64,000 bases of DNA from Amylolactobacillus amylophilus DSM 20533 = JCM 1125 (GCF_001936335.1 NZ_CP018888.1:310001-374000); one strand, 5' to 3'. Shown: positions 19,859 through 29,601, counted from the first letter of the stretch. Numbers and translations are program-made. The notes: generated from the letters alone by a model not told the origin.

Positions 19859-21052
19859 TTGTTTAAGAACAGAAAACTAACAGCAGGGGGACATCTTATT
19901 GTGTTTCTTTGTCGTGCTATTCGCCGCCGGTTACGCAATCACCCGCCAGATTCACGCAAACAATGTGCAGGCACAACCGTTTACGGCATTTAAAAAGGAA
20001 CACCCAGTCAAGTTTACGGACCAGGACGTTATTGATTCGGACGAATCATTCACTATTCCTGGCAATATCACAATCCCAAACTCAGTTGCTAAGGACAATT
20101 ATTCCTATGGGTTTTACATGTGGTACAACTTCAAACGCCACACAATTACCTTCCAAAGTCATGAAAGTGATGATTTGCTAATCTACAACTTTGAAGTTTC
20201 GCTGAAAAGAGAACGGATAACTTTCGTCTACGCCTACTCTGAGAGTACCGATCCGGACAGTGGCGGCGTGTCCTTCCAACAAAATTATAGGTTAAATCCA
20301 GCAAAAACAAAGCTCATAGCGACTACAAATTTTAGCCACATTTACTACCCGAGGAAAGACCATGCGCGCCTTAAGAAGGAAGCCCAGGCTACTTGCAAGG
20401 AATATGAAAAATACTTCAATCGGATTTTACAAAATAAAGCGTCCTATACCACTTTGCAGCAGTATGCAGATCTAATAGTCAAACGCCAAAAGAAGGCTGT
20501 GCAGCAATCAAAATATGCAGGCACATCAGTCAAAAAGAAGAAGGAAAAGGAAGTACAAGATAATATTACCAATAATATTAATGTTATCGAAAAATCATAT
20601 CAGGCAAATTTTTCGGATGAAGAATGGCGGAATTATATTTTAAAACGCGCAGAATTACTAAACCTTGCTCACCCTGTGATTGGAATGAAAAAATTACTGA
20701 CTCAGAGAAGACCTGGTATTTCTCTTATTTCTATGGCGGCACAGGTACCGTACCAAGCAGTTTGAACCAAGCGGCAGGTACATATTACACGGTCACTGCA
20801 AATGGGCAGCTCTACTTTGTTGCACTGCCTACACTCATCATCACCAAGAAATATATGCAACACACAGGTCAGAGTTGGTTTCCCCAAAAGGTTGACCCCA
20901 TAGACTTCTCAGACTATCTCTACAATGCTGATTTTCCGCGAGGTACTTATGGTATGTATGACCTCGAATACGTACCAAGCAATCAAAAACCGTCAACAGA
21001 AGAGATTGTCAACAATATCATGATTGTCGCTCCCACGGATAATCAAGAATAA
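19859..21052 (+). pseudogene. Membrane-anchored exported protein, two frameshifts
   Basis: I do not recognise the family. A GAGGT ribosome site precedes TTG 19859, giving MFKNRKLTAG, then the reading frame shifts at the G run 19886-19890 into a frame that continues LLCFFVVLFAAGYAIT, a clear signal-anchor helix. That frame runs to about 20690, where a second shift at the A run 20688-20693 restores the original frame, continuing ITDSEKTWYFSYF to the stop at 21052. Removing one G and adding one A would give one protein of about 397 residues with an N-terminal anchor and an extracytoplasmic domain. Both shifts are in homopolymers, so real decay, phase variation and base-calling error are all possible. 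Confidence 0.75.
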
Positions 21053-21084
21053 TACCAGACTTTAATTAAACAGGAGGGATTTAG

Positions 21085-21372
21085 ATGAACAAAAATAGGC
21101 TGGAAGCATTCTCAGATGGTGTGCTGGTCATGCTGCTAGCCGCTCTCGCCTATTGGCTCTTAAATAAGATGTTGATTAATGCTAACGGACGCGATTCACT
21201 CGTTGCGCGGTTAACCCACCATGATTGGAAGTTGTACGTGTATACTAGTATCTTCACAATCGGGCTTGTGATGACGCTAATTCAGCCACTAAGCGGCCTG
21301 CTCAGCGTAATTATCGGTAACCTCATTTGGTTTTGGCCAAATAAAACAATTGAACGCCATATCGTTAATTGA
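21085..21372 (+). pseudogene. TMEM175/DUF1211 potassium channel, internally deleted
   Basis: The frame starts MNKNRLEAFSDGVL, the TMEM175 first-helix motif R..xFSDG, but then jumps directly to LLAALAYWLLNKMLINANG and ends with the usual IWFWPNKTIERH tail. Bacterial TMEM175 proteins have about 190-210 residues and six helices. This one has 95 residues and keeps only the first helix start and the last two or three helices. An in-frame deletion of about 100 codons explains it. It is unlikely to form the normal channel. GGAGGG precedes the ATG. Confidence 0.75.
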
Positions 21373-21379
21373 GACAAAA

Positions 21380-21422
21380 AATAATTCGCTGACCACCGTA
21401 TTGATCGGCGAATTATTTTATT
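21380..21422 (+). terminator. Terminator after the TMEM175 remnant
   Basis: Arms AATAATTCGC and GCGAATTATT with an 18-base loop, followed by TTATTG. It lies 8 bases after the stop. Confidence 0.8.
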
Positions 21423-21485
21423 GTGGCTAAATTACTCTTTGAACTTATCAGATTTCCTGGATATTTCGTTCTTGTCTGTCAAGGA

Positions 21486-22142
21486 TCACATCACCAGTTG
21501 ATATCCAGCCAAAAAGCTGTCATTAAAGTCCTGCGGTAGCTTATACTGCTGATTAAACAAGACAATCAGAGCATGTAAATTTTGCCATCCTCTGAGGGTC
21601 AGTGATTTTATACTTTGTTCGACGTAAATCTTCGCCTGCCCGTACTTTGGTGGCAAGACAACGCCTAATGACTGAAATAATCTGCGACTGTACTTATCCA
21701 CAATAAAGCCCGATTTTTGCACCGCATAGAGCATGATTGTGTCTGCAGTCTCCTCCCCTACACCATTGATGGCCAGTAATTCCTGCCGGATTACTTTACG
21801 TGGTAATTGCCGTACGGCTTCCAGATCGTCATTATATTGTGCAAAATAATTGCTTAAATGCACAATGGTCTGTGCTTTTCTAGTGTAGAATCCGGCTGAC
21901 CTAATTACTTGGGCCAATTCGTCTCCTGAAAGTTGGCGGACGCCACTTGGTCTAAGATAAAAACCAATATTTTGTTTGAGCTCAGCCAACGCTAAATCAA
22001 CGTTGCGCCAATTAGTATTTTGAATCAAAACTGCACCCCAGATAATCTCCCAGTCACTTGCTGCCGGCCACCAACCAGCCGGCGAAATCTGTGCCCCCAA
22101 TTTCTCGTAGAGCTCCTCTAGTGTTATTTTAGTTTCCTTCAT
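21486..22142 (-). CDS. Endonuclease III-like HhH-GPD DNA glycosylase
   Basis: A 218-residue base-excision repair glycosylase of the Nth/MagIII group. The helix-hairpin-helix reads LLAINGVGEETADTIML and the catalytic Asp lies in FIVDKYSRRLF. The Lys that E. coli Nth uses for its lyase step (GVGRKTA) is Glu here, and there is no C-terminal Cys4 iron-sulphur cluster. It therefore more likely acts as a monofunctional glycosylase, perhaps on alkylated bases as MagIII. ATG 22142 has GAGGGG 8 bases upstream; the TTG at 22148 does not. Confidence 0.8.
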   Translation of the reverse strand: MKETKITLEELYEKLGAQISPAGWWPAASDWEIIWGAVLIQNTNWRNVDLALAELKQNIGFYLRPSGVRQLSGDELAQVIRSAGFYTRKAQTIVHLSNYFAQYNDDLEAVRQLPRKVIRQELLAINGVGEETADTIMLYAVQKSGFIVDKYSRRLFQSLGVVLPPKYGQAKIYVEQSIKSLTLRGWQNLHALIVLFNQQYKLPQDFNDSFLAGYQLVM

Positions 22143-22233
22143 AACCAATTCCCCTCTTTAAACTCAGTATACTATAGACAATTACATTTAAAGACTTGCA
22201 TCCTTGAATCAGACAATCAAACATTGGGATAAA

Positions 22234-22276
22234 AAAACCTCCGCACGCAGAGACAGGCTCTGAATGCGGAGGTTTT
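22234..22276 (-). terminator. Terminator of rplJ-rplL
   Basis: Perfect 12-base arms AAAACCTCCGCA / TGCGGAGGTTTT with a T run on the minus strand. Confidence 0.92.
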
Positions 22277-22299
22277 GTAGTAATGTGTATTTAGCTAAA

Positions 22300-22668
22300 T
22301 TATTTAGCAGTGGCTGTAGCGCCAACCTCAGAAAGCTTAGCGATGATTTCATCAGCTTCGTCTTTAGTTACGCCTTCCTTGAAGACCTTAGGTGCACCGT
22401 CAACGATGTCCTTTGATTCTTTCAAGCCAAGACCAGTGATCTCACGAACAGCCTTGATAACTTTAACCTTTTCTTGACCAACTTCAGTCAATTCAATATC
22501 AAATGAATCCTTTTCTGCTTCAGCATCACCGGCAGCAGCACCAGCAGCAGCTACAGGAGCAGCAGCAGTAACGCCGAATTCTTCTTCGATTGCTTTAACA
22601 AGGTCGTTTAATTCAAGTACAGTAGCTTCTTTAATTTGGTCAATAATCTTTTGTGTATCTAAAGCCAT
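22300..22668 (-). CDS. rplL: 50S ribosomal protein L7/L12
   Basis: A 122-residue stalk protein: the N-terminal dimerisation helices ([20 protein letters not shown]), an Ala/Gly-rich hinge, and the C-terminal factor-binding domain ([20 protein letters not shown]). Encoded 62 bases after rplJ. Confidence 0.99.
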   Translation of the reverse strand: MALDTQKIIDQIKEATVLELNDLVKAIEEEFGVTAAAPVAAAGAAAGDAEAEKDSFDIELTEVGQEKVKVIKAVREITGLGLKESKDIVDGAPKVFKEGVTKDEADEIIAKLSEVGATATAK

Positions 22669-22730
22669 GATTTTTTCCTCCGAATTTTGTTTTATGTTTT
22701 TGTATTTGTGTTAGTTATGAATAACTATAA

Positions 22731-23234
22731 TTATGCTGCTGGCTCTTCTTTAGAATCAGCAACAGCTTTGACAGCGTAAGCAACGTTACGTACAGGTGCC
22801 TGTAAGACAGAAAGTAACATTGATAGCAAGCCATCGTGATCTGGTAATGTAGCAAGTTCGTTGATTTGATCAAGCGATGCAACTTTACCTTCGATCATAC
22901 CACCCTTGATTTCAAGAGCTTCGATCTTCTTAGCATATTTTGCCATGATACGAGCTGGTGCAACAACATCTTCATCAGAAAATGCGATTGCAGTTGGTCC
23001 AACGAAAACATCGTCCAAACCTTCGTAGCCTGCTTTGTCAGCAGCACGACGTAGGTAAGTATTCTTGATAACTTCCATCTTCACACCAGCATCACGTAAT
23101 TCCTTACGTAGTTCAGTAACTTCGGCAACAGTTAGTCCAAGATAGTCAACAACAACGGCTGACTTAGCATTGTTGAATTGTTCAACAATACCATCAACTA
23201 ATTCTGCTTTTTTTGCGATTACAGCTTCACTCAT
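22731..23234 (-). CDS. rplJ: 50S ribosomal protein L10
   Basis: A 167-residue stalk base protein that anchors L7/L12 dimers through its C-terminal helix. It has the typical [20 protein letters not shown] start region. Controlled by the L10 leader upstream. Confidence 0.99.
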   Translation of the reverse strand: MSEAVIAKKAELVDGIVEQFNNAKSAVVVDYLGLTVAEVTELRKELRDAGVKMEVIKNTYLRRAADKAGYEGLDDVFVGPTAIAFSDEDVVAPARIMAKYAKKIEALEIKGGMIEGKVASLDQINELATLPDHDGLLSMLLSVLQAPVRNVAYAVKAVADSKEEPAA

Positions 23235-23279
23235 GTATTTTTACCTCCATATTTATTTATGAATCACTATCATAGCCAA

Positions 23280-23400
23280 ATAAAAACTCCATGCCTAAAG
23301 ACATGGAGTTTAATTAACTCACTTATCTTCTGGCCTCGGCAGGATATTGAGACTTGCGTCACCTGAGTCTTAGGTAGAATTCACATATAGAGTATATTAC
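23280..23400 (-). ncRNA. L10 leader RNA with attenuator hairpin
   Basis: On the minus strand the leader of rplJ contains AAGACTCAGGTGACGCAAG and AATATCCTGCCGAGG, the conserved L10-L12 binding region of the Rfam L10 leader. It is followed by a terminator hairpin at 23285-23310 (AACTCCATG / CATGGAGTT) and a T run. Excess L10-(L12)4 complex would bind and favour termination. The window shows no promoter with certainty. Confidence 0.88.
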
Positions 23401-23475
23401 ATTGTTTATGCTATTCTGTCAACGATTACTATCACTTGAATATGAGTTTTGTAGTCCAGCATACTAGCTGTTCGT

Positions 23476-24987
23476 TTACACACGGTAATTTCGGTAGTTT
23501 TGCCCCATGAAAAACGCGACTAAGGAACCAGCCGTAATTGAATCTAAGACATTACCTGTCAAATATGCAGCGCCAAAGAACAGTGCAAAACTGAAGAAAT
23601 AGGCAAAGTTCTCAACAGTCCAGTTCTGCTTCTTGAAACAAAATTTACCTGCAAGATATAGGCAAAGCAGTACAAACGGTAAAATAAAGAGCACAATTCC
23701 GAGCAAACCTAAAGTATAAAATTGGTTAATAAAATCCCGTTCATAGTTGAAGATAAAGAAGTTGATTCTTACAAATGAAATACCAAGTAACAGGCGCACA
23801 GGCGGAACTATTTGTTGTTTCAGCAAATCAACATTTGCCTTTTCAATCTTACGAAAATTAACTTGATCTGGGGCGTTCCATGTTAATACATCAATCCAAA
23901 GTTCCGGATATTTATCAATCGGATTTGTAGCAGAAACCACGTTTCCATAAGTACCACGTACATCAAAGTGTGTATCGAGATAATTTTGCGCCAACCTCTT
24001 AGCCTGTTTAGGCTGCTGTTGCATCTCCTCCCGCAACTGCAACAACTGCTTCGAGCTGGCTTTAGAACGATCAGCAGTAGCTATGTTTACCTGATCATTG
24101 GCACTGACGCGCCCTGTTGATGGTGAGAAGGGGTAAATCAGACCTAGGACCAGTATAATCGCAGCAAGCGGAATGACTTTTTTGACCTTAACGTGCCATT
24201 GTAAACTCTCTTCGGCTGGTACATCGGCAAAGAAGTAGAACGCTGGTATCACAATAAATGCTGCCAGACTACCGAAAATTGCTGTTCTTGTGCCGATCAT
24301 CAATGCTGATAGTGCCATCACAATTAGTATTATTAACTTGTACCAACTGCTTTGCCGCAAATAATAATGAAGTGCAATAGGCAGTAAGAGAATCATAATT
24401 GCCGAGATTGAGTTTGCAAATAGGAAAAACCCATCAGATGCGAGCTGCATGAAACCAGGACGATTGACCACATCGAACCAACTGAAAATATTGGCACTAA
24501 TCATTGTTGCCTTATCATATGATGCAATTGCAAAGACCGCCAAATTAGAAACTACAATTGTGCCCGAAATTGCAGTAGCCAGCCACCATGTGATTCTTTC
24601 CAGCGTACTTTTTTCTAATGAAGTATCTGCGCTGATGAACAGGATCAGGGTGGGGAAAACAACTCGGAGTACGTAGGAGATTTCTTGAGTTACTGAGTAC
24701 GTAAAGCCATCTGTCAGGCTGCTCAAAGCGTTTTTGGTGAGCCATAAGTGCGCAACTAGGTATATTAGGACTACAAAACCATAAATAGCCAAATGGTATG
24801 ATGGCTTACTAAATTTATGGACCAAGAAGAAAATAAGTAGTAGAGCAATAACTAAGACTAAGCGAACCAAGGTCGGTATTGTAAAAGGTCCAATATTGGC
24901 CAATGTTCCTTGATAAAAGTAGATGATTTCCATAAAGGGTTGAATTAAGATGTAACAAATTAACAACCGCTGTAACACTTTTTTCAT
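23476..24987 (-). CDS. O-antigen ligase/polymerase-like membrane protein (Wzy-like)
   Basis: A 503-residue membrane protein with about 11-12 hydrophobic helices and a large extracytoplasmic loop (about residues 270-410), the layout of Wzy polymerases and O-antigen ligases. The conserved Arg-rich turn MIGTRTAIFGSLAAF fits. ATG 24987 was chosen with GGAGAAG upstream; the longer frame overlaps the preceding gene without a site. It follows the exported protein gene by 19 bases, so the two form an operon. It may act on a cell-surface polysaccharide or teichoic-acid-like polymer; the substrate is unknown. Confidence 0.7.
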   Translation of the reverse strand: MKKVLQRLLICYILIQPFMEIIYFYQGTLANIGPFTIPTLVRLVLVIALLLIFFLVHKFSKPSYHLAIYGFVVLIYLVAHLWLTKNALSSLTDGFTYSVTQEISYVLRVVFPTLILFISADTSLEKSTLERITWWLATAISGTIVVSNLAVFAIASYDKATMISANIFSWFDVVNRPGFMQLASDGFFLFANSISAIMILLLPIALHYYLRQSSWYKLIILIVMALSALMIGTRTAIFGSLAAFIVIPAFYFFADVPAEESLQWHVKVKKVIPLAAIILVLGLIYPFSPSTGRVSANDQVNIATADRSKASSKQLLQLREEMQQQPKQAKRLAQNYLDTHFDVRGTYGNVVSATNPIDKYPELWIDVLTWNAPDQVNFRKIEKANVDLLKQQIVPPVRLLLGISFVRINFFIFNYERDFINQFYTLGLLGIVLFILPFVLLCLYLAGKFCFKKQNWTVENFAYFFSFALFFGAAYLTGNVLDSITAGSLVAFFMGQNYRNYRV

Positions 24988-25006
24988 TGATAACTTCTCC
25001 AACATT

Positions 25007-25960
25007 TTAGTAAGCGTGCAAGATACTATTTGAACTATAACTGACAAATGAGAAATCACCATCTAGTGCTAGTTTAAGCCGTAAGTTCTGTCCAATAATA
25101 TTCTTTTTAGCTTCTACTACAACCCGATATTTGTGCACATTTTTTGCGTACTTCTTGATTGTTATTAACCGGACGTTAAAAGCATTCGTTGAATCTTGAC
25201 CATCTAGTCTCACAGTGAAATTTGCCACCCGTGGCTTTTTGCCAATCGAATTAATCGTAAAGCTCATCACCTTATCACGAGCCACGTAGTTTATATCATG
25301 TTGTTCAATTAATTGCTGATGTGCAATTGCTTGTTTTTGCCCAGTACTGTTTCCGTGCGTGAAGTGTAATCCCGTGAACTCGAACTGAATCTGTTGACCG
25401 CGCAATGGAAGTAAATATCTCTCATCCGGAATTTTTTTGCCATCACTGAAATTATAGCCAATCATAATCGCAAATTTTCTACTATTAGGATCCTCTCCCA
25501 CACGTTCAAAATGATTGGGAGTGTAAGTTAGAGAGTGCTCCCCGGCTTTGATAACAAGTTTAGTATTGCTGGTTACTGCGTCTACTGGAAATGGGAGGGT
25601 ACCAGTAATTAAATCTCCTCTTTTCAAATTGGCCGGTAAGGTAATCACCCCGCTAGCCTGTGCAACGCCAATTCTACCGTTTTGAAACTCAAACCCAAGA
25701 TCTCTCAGAATTTCACTTCCGTTCTGGTAAAATGCTAAGTTAGGCTGCAACAATTTCTGTCCCTTGGAAGTCAATATTATTTGACGGCCACTATTTAATT
25801 TGTATTTACCATGAGCTTTCAAGGTACGAAACATTCTTGTAGTAGCGTTTGTCAGCTGGTGATTAATTTGTCGCTTACTGTAAACATTCCCCACCAAGAA
25901 TAGACCACCAAGTATGGCAGCCACTAGCAAGGTTGTGCAGATTTTAACCACATTTTTCAA
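25007..25960 (-). CDS. Exported protein of unknown function
   Basis: A 317-residue protein with one N-terminal hydrophobic segment (LLVAAILGGLFLVGNVYS, about residues 12-29) and a hydrophilic, beta-rich remainder. It has no lipobox or sortase motif, so it is probably membrane-anchored and exposed outside. I do not recognise a family. It is the first gene of a two-gene unit with the Wzy-like protein, which suggests a role with the same surface polymer. Confidence 0.7.
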   Translation of the reverse strand: MKNVVKICTTLLVAAILGGLFLVGNVYSKRQINHQLTNATTRMFRTLKAHGKYKLNSGRQIILTSKGQKLLQPNLAFYQNGSEILRDLGFEFQNGRIGVAQASGVITLPANLKRGDLITGTLPFPVDAVTSNTKLVIKAGEHSLTYTPNHFERVGEDPNSRKFAIMIGYNFSDGKKIPDERYLLPLRGQQIQFEFTGLHFTHGNSTGQKQAIAHQQLIEQHDINYVARDKVMSFTINSIGKKPRVANFTVRLDGQDSTNAFNVRLITIKKYAKNVHKYRVVVEAKKNIIGQNLRLKLALDGDFSFVSYSSNSILHAY

Positions 25961-26029
25961 CTTATCTCTCCATAGACATGCCTAACCTGACTGGTCTGGC
26001 AATTTTTCATAAAATAATTATAGCAAAAA

Positions 26030-26072
26030 AATACCCGATGATAGAACCATCCTCGGCCTAATATCGGGTATT
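26030..26072 (-). terminator. Terminator of rplK-rplA
   Basis: Arms AATACCCGAT / ATCGGGTATT with a T run on the minus strand, 24 bases past the rplA stop. Confidence 0.88.
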
Positions 26073-26095
26073 TAATTAATATTTAACTTTAGTAA

Positions 26096-26785
26096 CTAAG
26101 CGTTAACTGGATCAAGCTTGATACCAGGACCAAATGTTGTTGAAACAGCAAGGCTAAGGATGTATTGACCCTTAGTTGATGCTGGGCGAGCCTTCAAGAC
26201 AACATCTTTCAGCGCCTTAAAGTTTTCAACTAATTTATCGTTGTCAAATGAAGTCTTACCAATTGGTGCATGGATGAGTCCTTCCTTGTCGACACGGTAT
26301 GTAACTTTACCAGCCTTAACTTCCTCAACAGCCTTAGTTACATCCATCGTAACAGTACCAGTCTTTGGGTTAGGCATCAGGCCTTTAGGTCCGAGTACAC
26401 GACCAAGTTGACCAACTTTAGCCATCATTTGTGGTGTAGCCACAACGACGTCAAAGTCTAACCAACCGTCCTTAACACGTTGTACTAAGTCGTCTGAACC
26501 AACTTCGTCAGCACCAGCGGCTTCAGCTTGTTTAGCTTGTTCTCCATCAGCAAACACAATAACCTTTTGTGACTTACCTGTACCGTTTGGTAAAACAAGA
26601 GCACCACGAATTTGTTGGTCAGCTTGCTTTGGGTCAACATTAAGGTTAAATGCAACTTCAACAGTTGCATCAAAGTTTGCATAACTAGTTTCTTTTGCTA
26701 ATGCAATAGCTTCATCAGCTGTGTAGAATTTGTTCTTATCTACCTTTTTGGCAGCTTCAATATATTTTTTACCATGCTTTGGCAT
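26096..26785 (-). CDS. rplA: 50S ribosomal protein L1
   Basis: A 229-residue protein of the L1 stalk and translational repressor. It starts [18 protein letters not shown] and has [18 protein letters not shown]. Encoded after rplK. The leader carries GTGGGAG and TTGACCACA segments resembling those before rplK. Confidence 0.99.
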   Translation of the reverse strand: MPKHGKKYIEAAKKVDKNKFYTADEAIALAKETSYANFDATVEVAFNLNVDPKQADQQIRGALVLPNGTGKSQKVIVFADGEQAKQAEAAGADEVGSDDLVQRVKDGWLDFDVVVATPQMMAKVGQLGRVLGPKGLMPNPKTGTVTMDVTKAVEEVKAGKVTYRVDKEGLIHAPIGKTSFDNDKLVENFKALKDVVLKARPASTKGQYILSLAVSTTFGPGIKLDPVNA

Positions 26786-26882
26786 GTGATTTCCTCCCTT
26801 GCAAATGTGGTCAACGAGCTATGCTCTCCCACTTGATTTATTAGCTTTCGCTAACAATCCGACATTTTTCAAAATAATGAGA

Positions 26883-27308
26883 TTATTCAGTAACTTCAAA
26901 TCCCATACTTCTTGCTGTACCTTCAACCATGCGCATTGCTGCTTCAACATCAGCAGCGTTTAGGTCTTGCATCTTGGTTTCAGCGATTTCCTTAACCTGA
27001 GCCTTAGTTACCTTAGCAACCTTCTTGGTATTTGGTTCGCCTGAACCCTTTTCCACGTTAGCAGCTTTCTTCAAAAGAATTGCTGCTGGTGGGGTCTTTG
27101 TAATGAAATCAAATGAACGATCTTCATAAACAGTGATCACTACAGGAATGATCATACCCTTTTGGTCAGCTGTTCTAGCATTAAAGTCCTTAGTGAAGCC
27201 AACAATGTTGACTCCGGCTTGACCCAATGCTGGTCCTACTGGGGGTGCAGGTGTTGCTGCTCCTGCAGGGATTTGTAACTTAACAACGTTTATAACTTTT
27301 TTTGCCAC
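26883..27308 (-). CDS. rplK: 50S ribosomal protein L11
   Basis: A 141-residue GTPase-centre protein with the proline-rich [20 protein letters not shown] at the N terminus. First gene of rplK-rplA; AAGGAGG precedes it. Confidence 0.99.
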   Translation of the reverse strand: MAKKVINVVKLQIPAGAATPAPPVGPALGQAGVNIVGFTKDFNARTADQKGMIIPVVITVYEDRSFDFITKTPPAAILLKKAANVEKGSGEPNTKKVAKVTKAQVKEIAETKMQDLNAADVEAAMRMVEGTARSMGFEVTE

Positions 27309-27450
27309 GTGACAGACCTCCTTAAGTCAGTGATGCGGTTATAATGGAGATGAAATTTCTCCTCCCACATTTATAAACATACTTTAGTATCTTACCATCG
27401 CCAACATATTTTAGCAACGAAAAGTATGTTGATTTATCTTTCTCGATTAA

Positions 27451-27993
27451 TTAAAGTTTCTCAACCTGTTCGTAATCAAGTTCGGCAGTTGTTTCACGGC
27501 CAAACATCTCAATCTCTGCAAATACTTTAAATTTATCAGGCTGTACATCAGTGAGCTTACCCGTAAGTCCGTTAAACGCACCATCAATAATGGTAACTTG
27601 ATCGCCAACTTCAAAGTTAACAGAACTTTGTCTAGTCGTCTCACCCATTGAACGCAAGATGTGCTTAATCTCTTCATCTAGCAGTGGTGCTGGCTTGCTA
27701 CCGGCACCATGACTACCGACGAAACCAGTCACACCTGGCGTATTTCTCACGATAAACCATGACTCGTCTGTCATGACCATTTCAACTAAGACATAACCAG
27801 GGAAAACTTTTTCCATCTCCACCTCGTTCTTGCCGTTCTTCTTCTCAACTGACTGCTCTTCTGGAACAATCACACGGAAAATATTATTTTCCATTCCCAT
27901 TGATTGTGCACGCGAGAGCAGGTTGGTCTTCACCTTATTTTCATATCCCGAATAAGTATGAAGTACGTACCATTTTTTTTCGAATGTTTCCAT
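27451..27993 (-). CDS. nusG: Transcription termination/antitermination factor NusG
   Basis: A 180-residue protein with the NGN domain (KKWYVLHTYSGYENKVK), the PGYVLVEMVM segment, and the C-terminal KOW domain (VGDQVTIIDGAFNGLTG). It lies between secE and rplK. Confidence 0.98.
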   Translation of the reverse strand: METFEKKWYVLHTYSGYENKVKTNLLSRAQSMGMENNIFRVIVPEEQSVEKKNGKNEVEMEKVFPGYVLVEMVMTDESWFIVRNTPGVTGFVGSHGAGSKPAPLLDEEIKHILRSMGETTRQSSVNFEVGDQVTIIDGAFNGLTGKLTDVQPDKFKVFAEIEMFGRETTAELDYEQVEKL

Positions 27994-28015
27994 GTTTACT
28001 CCTTAAAAATTTCAA

Positions 28016-28045
28016 ATAAAAAAGCCTCGCAATTTGCGAGTCTTT
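28016..28045 (-). terminator. Terminator-like hairpin between secE and nusG
   Basis: Arms AAAGCCTCGCAA and TTGCGAGTCTTT pair with one mismatch, followed on the minus strand by TTTTTT. It lies 41-70 bases past the secE stop, so nusG may have its own promoter or be partly attenuated. Confidence 0.7.
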
Positions 28046-28085
28046 CCGTTGAATAGATTGTAGCATAAATTACCGCTCTTTGCCA

Positions 28086-28253
28086 CTAAAAGAAAATCAG
28101 GGTTAACCTAGTAAAGATTAAATCCAATAGGCCAAGGTAAACGGCAAAGAGAATGGATTGTGTAATTACGACACCTGTATCATGCCGATTTTCTTTGGCC
28201 GTTGGCCAAGTAGTCAACTTCATTTCTGAGATAACGCCCTTAATAAACTTCAT
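28086..28253 (-). CDS. secE: Preprotein translocase subunit SecE
   Basis: A 55-residue protein. It begins MKFIKGVISEMKLTTWPTAK, with the conserved amphipathic Trp-Pro segment, and has a single membrane helix (VITQSILFAVYLGLLDLIF). It clamps SecY. Its position between rpmG and nusG is the standard one. Confidence 0.95.
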   Translation of the reverse strand: MKFIKGVISEMKLTTWPTAKENRHDTGVVITQSILFAVYLGLLDLIFTRLTLIFF

Positions 28254-28262
28254 CTTTAACCT

Positions 28263-28412
28263 CTACCTTGTTTCCTTATGAATTGTATACTTACCACAAT
28301 GCTTACAAAATTTATTTACTTCCAAGCGCGTGGTGCGATTCTTGTTCTCGGTAATAGTATAGTTCCTTGAACCACAGACACTGCACGCCAGCGCAATTTT
28401 CCTAACCGCCAT
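28263..28412 (-). CDS. rpmG: 50S ribosomal protein L33
   Basis: A 49-residue L33 that carries four zinc-binding Cys: CSVCGSRNY and FCKHCGKYT, so this is the Cys-plus paralogue. AGGTGA precedes ATG 28412. The place between sigH and secE is normal for Firmicutes, apart from the inserted electron-transfer locus. Confidence 0.95.
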   Translation of the reverse strand: MAVRKIALACSVCGSRNYTITENKNRTTRLEVNKFCKHCGKYTIHKETR

Positions 28413-28505
28413 GAGTTTCACCTATATCTTAATTTAGTGGTTAATCCCACTTAACTTGCTAACAATACGACAGTTGATTATAGCATGTGTCACTAAAATT
28501 TCCAA

Positions 28506-29585
28506 TTATTTAATTAAAGTATAGTCGACGTCAGGTAATAATTCAAACTTACCTTTTAACCCGGAAGTAATATAGACCTTACGTTCCTTAGTGACAAAGA
28601 TTGCTTCGGTGTCCTTGCGTGATTCGATATACTTTATTCCTGTGGTGAGACCTTTGTCAAAAGTTGCAGTCGACAGCGCATCCCCATTAATTGACTTATT
28701 GGTGATAATTGAAACACCCATCAAATTATTCTCAAATGGATAACCTGTCTTTGGATTCATTAGATGCATGTAGGTCTTATTCCCTACTTTCAAATAGCGC
28801 TCGTAAATACCGGAGGTCACAATTGTTTTATTTGTGGCCGGTAATTTCCCCAGTGAGGTTCCACGCGGCGACTTCGGATCTTGAATTCCTACAGTCCACG
28901 GCTGCTTACTACCTTTTGGTGAATGACCCATCACAAAAATATTGCCACCAAGATCCACAATGGCCGTATTTACACCGTCGTTTTTCAACACCTTAACAAC
29001 TTCATCCGTGATATAGCCCTTAGCAATGCCACCGAGGTCCAGTTTCATTCCCACATCTTTCAAGTAGACAGTTTTCTTTCGCTCATTCAAAACAACATTT
29101 CTGTAGTTTACAAATTTCAATTCACGGTCGATTTCCGCCTGACTAGGCTTTCTAGCATCGTCAAAACCGATATGCCACAGGCTAGTGATTGGCCCGATAG
29201 CTAAGTCAAAAGAGCCTGCAGAATTATTACTATAGTACTTCGCCCGTTTGATGAGGTAGAAGACGTCATCACTCACCTTTACCGGCTCTTTTCCAGCCTC
29301 ATCATTGATATGGTCAACCTCGGAGCCCTTTTGATTAACTGTGATCTTGTTGGCCAATTCCTTCACGCGGGCAAAAGCGTCCTTTAAAGCTGCTTCCTTT
29401 TGGGCATGATAGATTTTAATTTGCACTACTGTACCCATGAGAAACTGCGTATCTTCGATGGGCGTCTGTACCACCTTTGCAGCAGGCTTAGCACCTTCGT
29501 GTGCTGTAGCACTACAACTCGTCAAAGCTACTAGGTTCAGACTAAAAGTCAGAGCAATAATTATTTTTATTATTTTTTTTGGCAT
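28506..29585 (-). CDS. fmnB: FAD:protein FMN transferase (ApbE/FmnB lipoprotein)
   Basis: A 359-residue extracytoplasmic ApbE enzyme that attaches FMN to a Thr of target flavoproteins. The signal peptide ends in the lipobox LTSC (near residue 24). Motifs are LMGTVVQIKIY, LDLGGIAKGYITDEV, IVDLGGNIFVMG and the metal-binding NGDALSTATF near the end. It lies beside pplA, whose two SGAT motifs are its likely targets. Together with ndh2, eetAB and dmkB it makes up a FLEET locus. The FmnB name rests on this context. Confidence 0.9.
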   Translation of the reverse strand: MPKKIIKIIIALTFSLNLVALTSCSATAHEGAKPAAKVVQTPIEDTQFLMGTVVQIKIYHAQKEAALKDAFARVKELANKITVNQKGSEVDHINDEAGKEPVKVSDDVFYLIKRAKYYSNNSAGSFDLAIGPITSLWHIGFDDARKPSQAEIDRELKFVNYRNVVLNERKKTVYLKDVGMKLDLGGIAKGYITDEVVKVLKNDGVNTAIVDLGGNIFVMGHSPKGSKQPWTVGIQDPKSPRGTSLGKLPATNKTIVTSGIYERYLKVGNKTYMHLMNPKTGYPFENNLMGVSIITNKSINGDALSTATFDKGLTTGIKYIESRKDTEAIFVTKERKVYITSGLKGKFELLPDVDYTLIK

Positions 29586-29601
29586 AAAATCAGTCCTTAA
29601 A

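Noticed and set aside
23780-25960. Complete capsule or EPS cluster
   Set aside because: Only the Wzy-like protein and one exported protein are present; no glycosyltransferases or flippase nearby.
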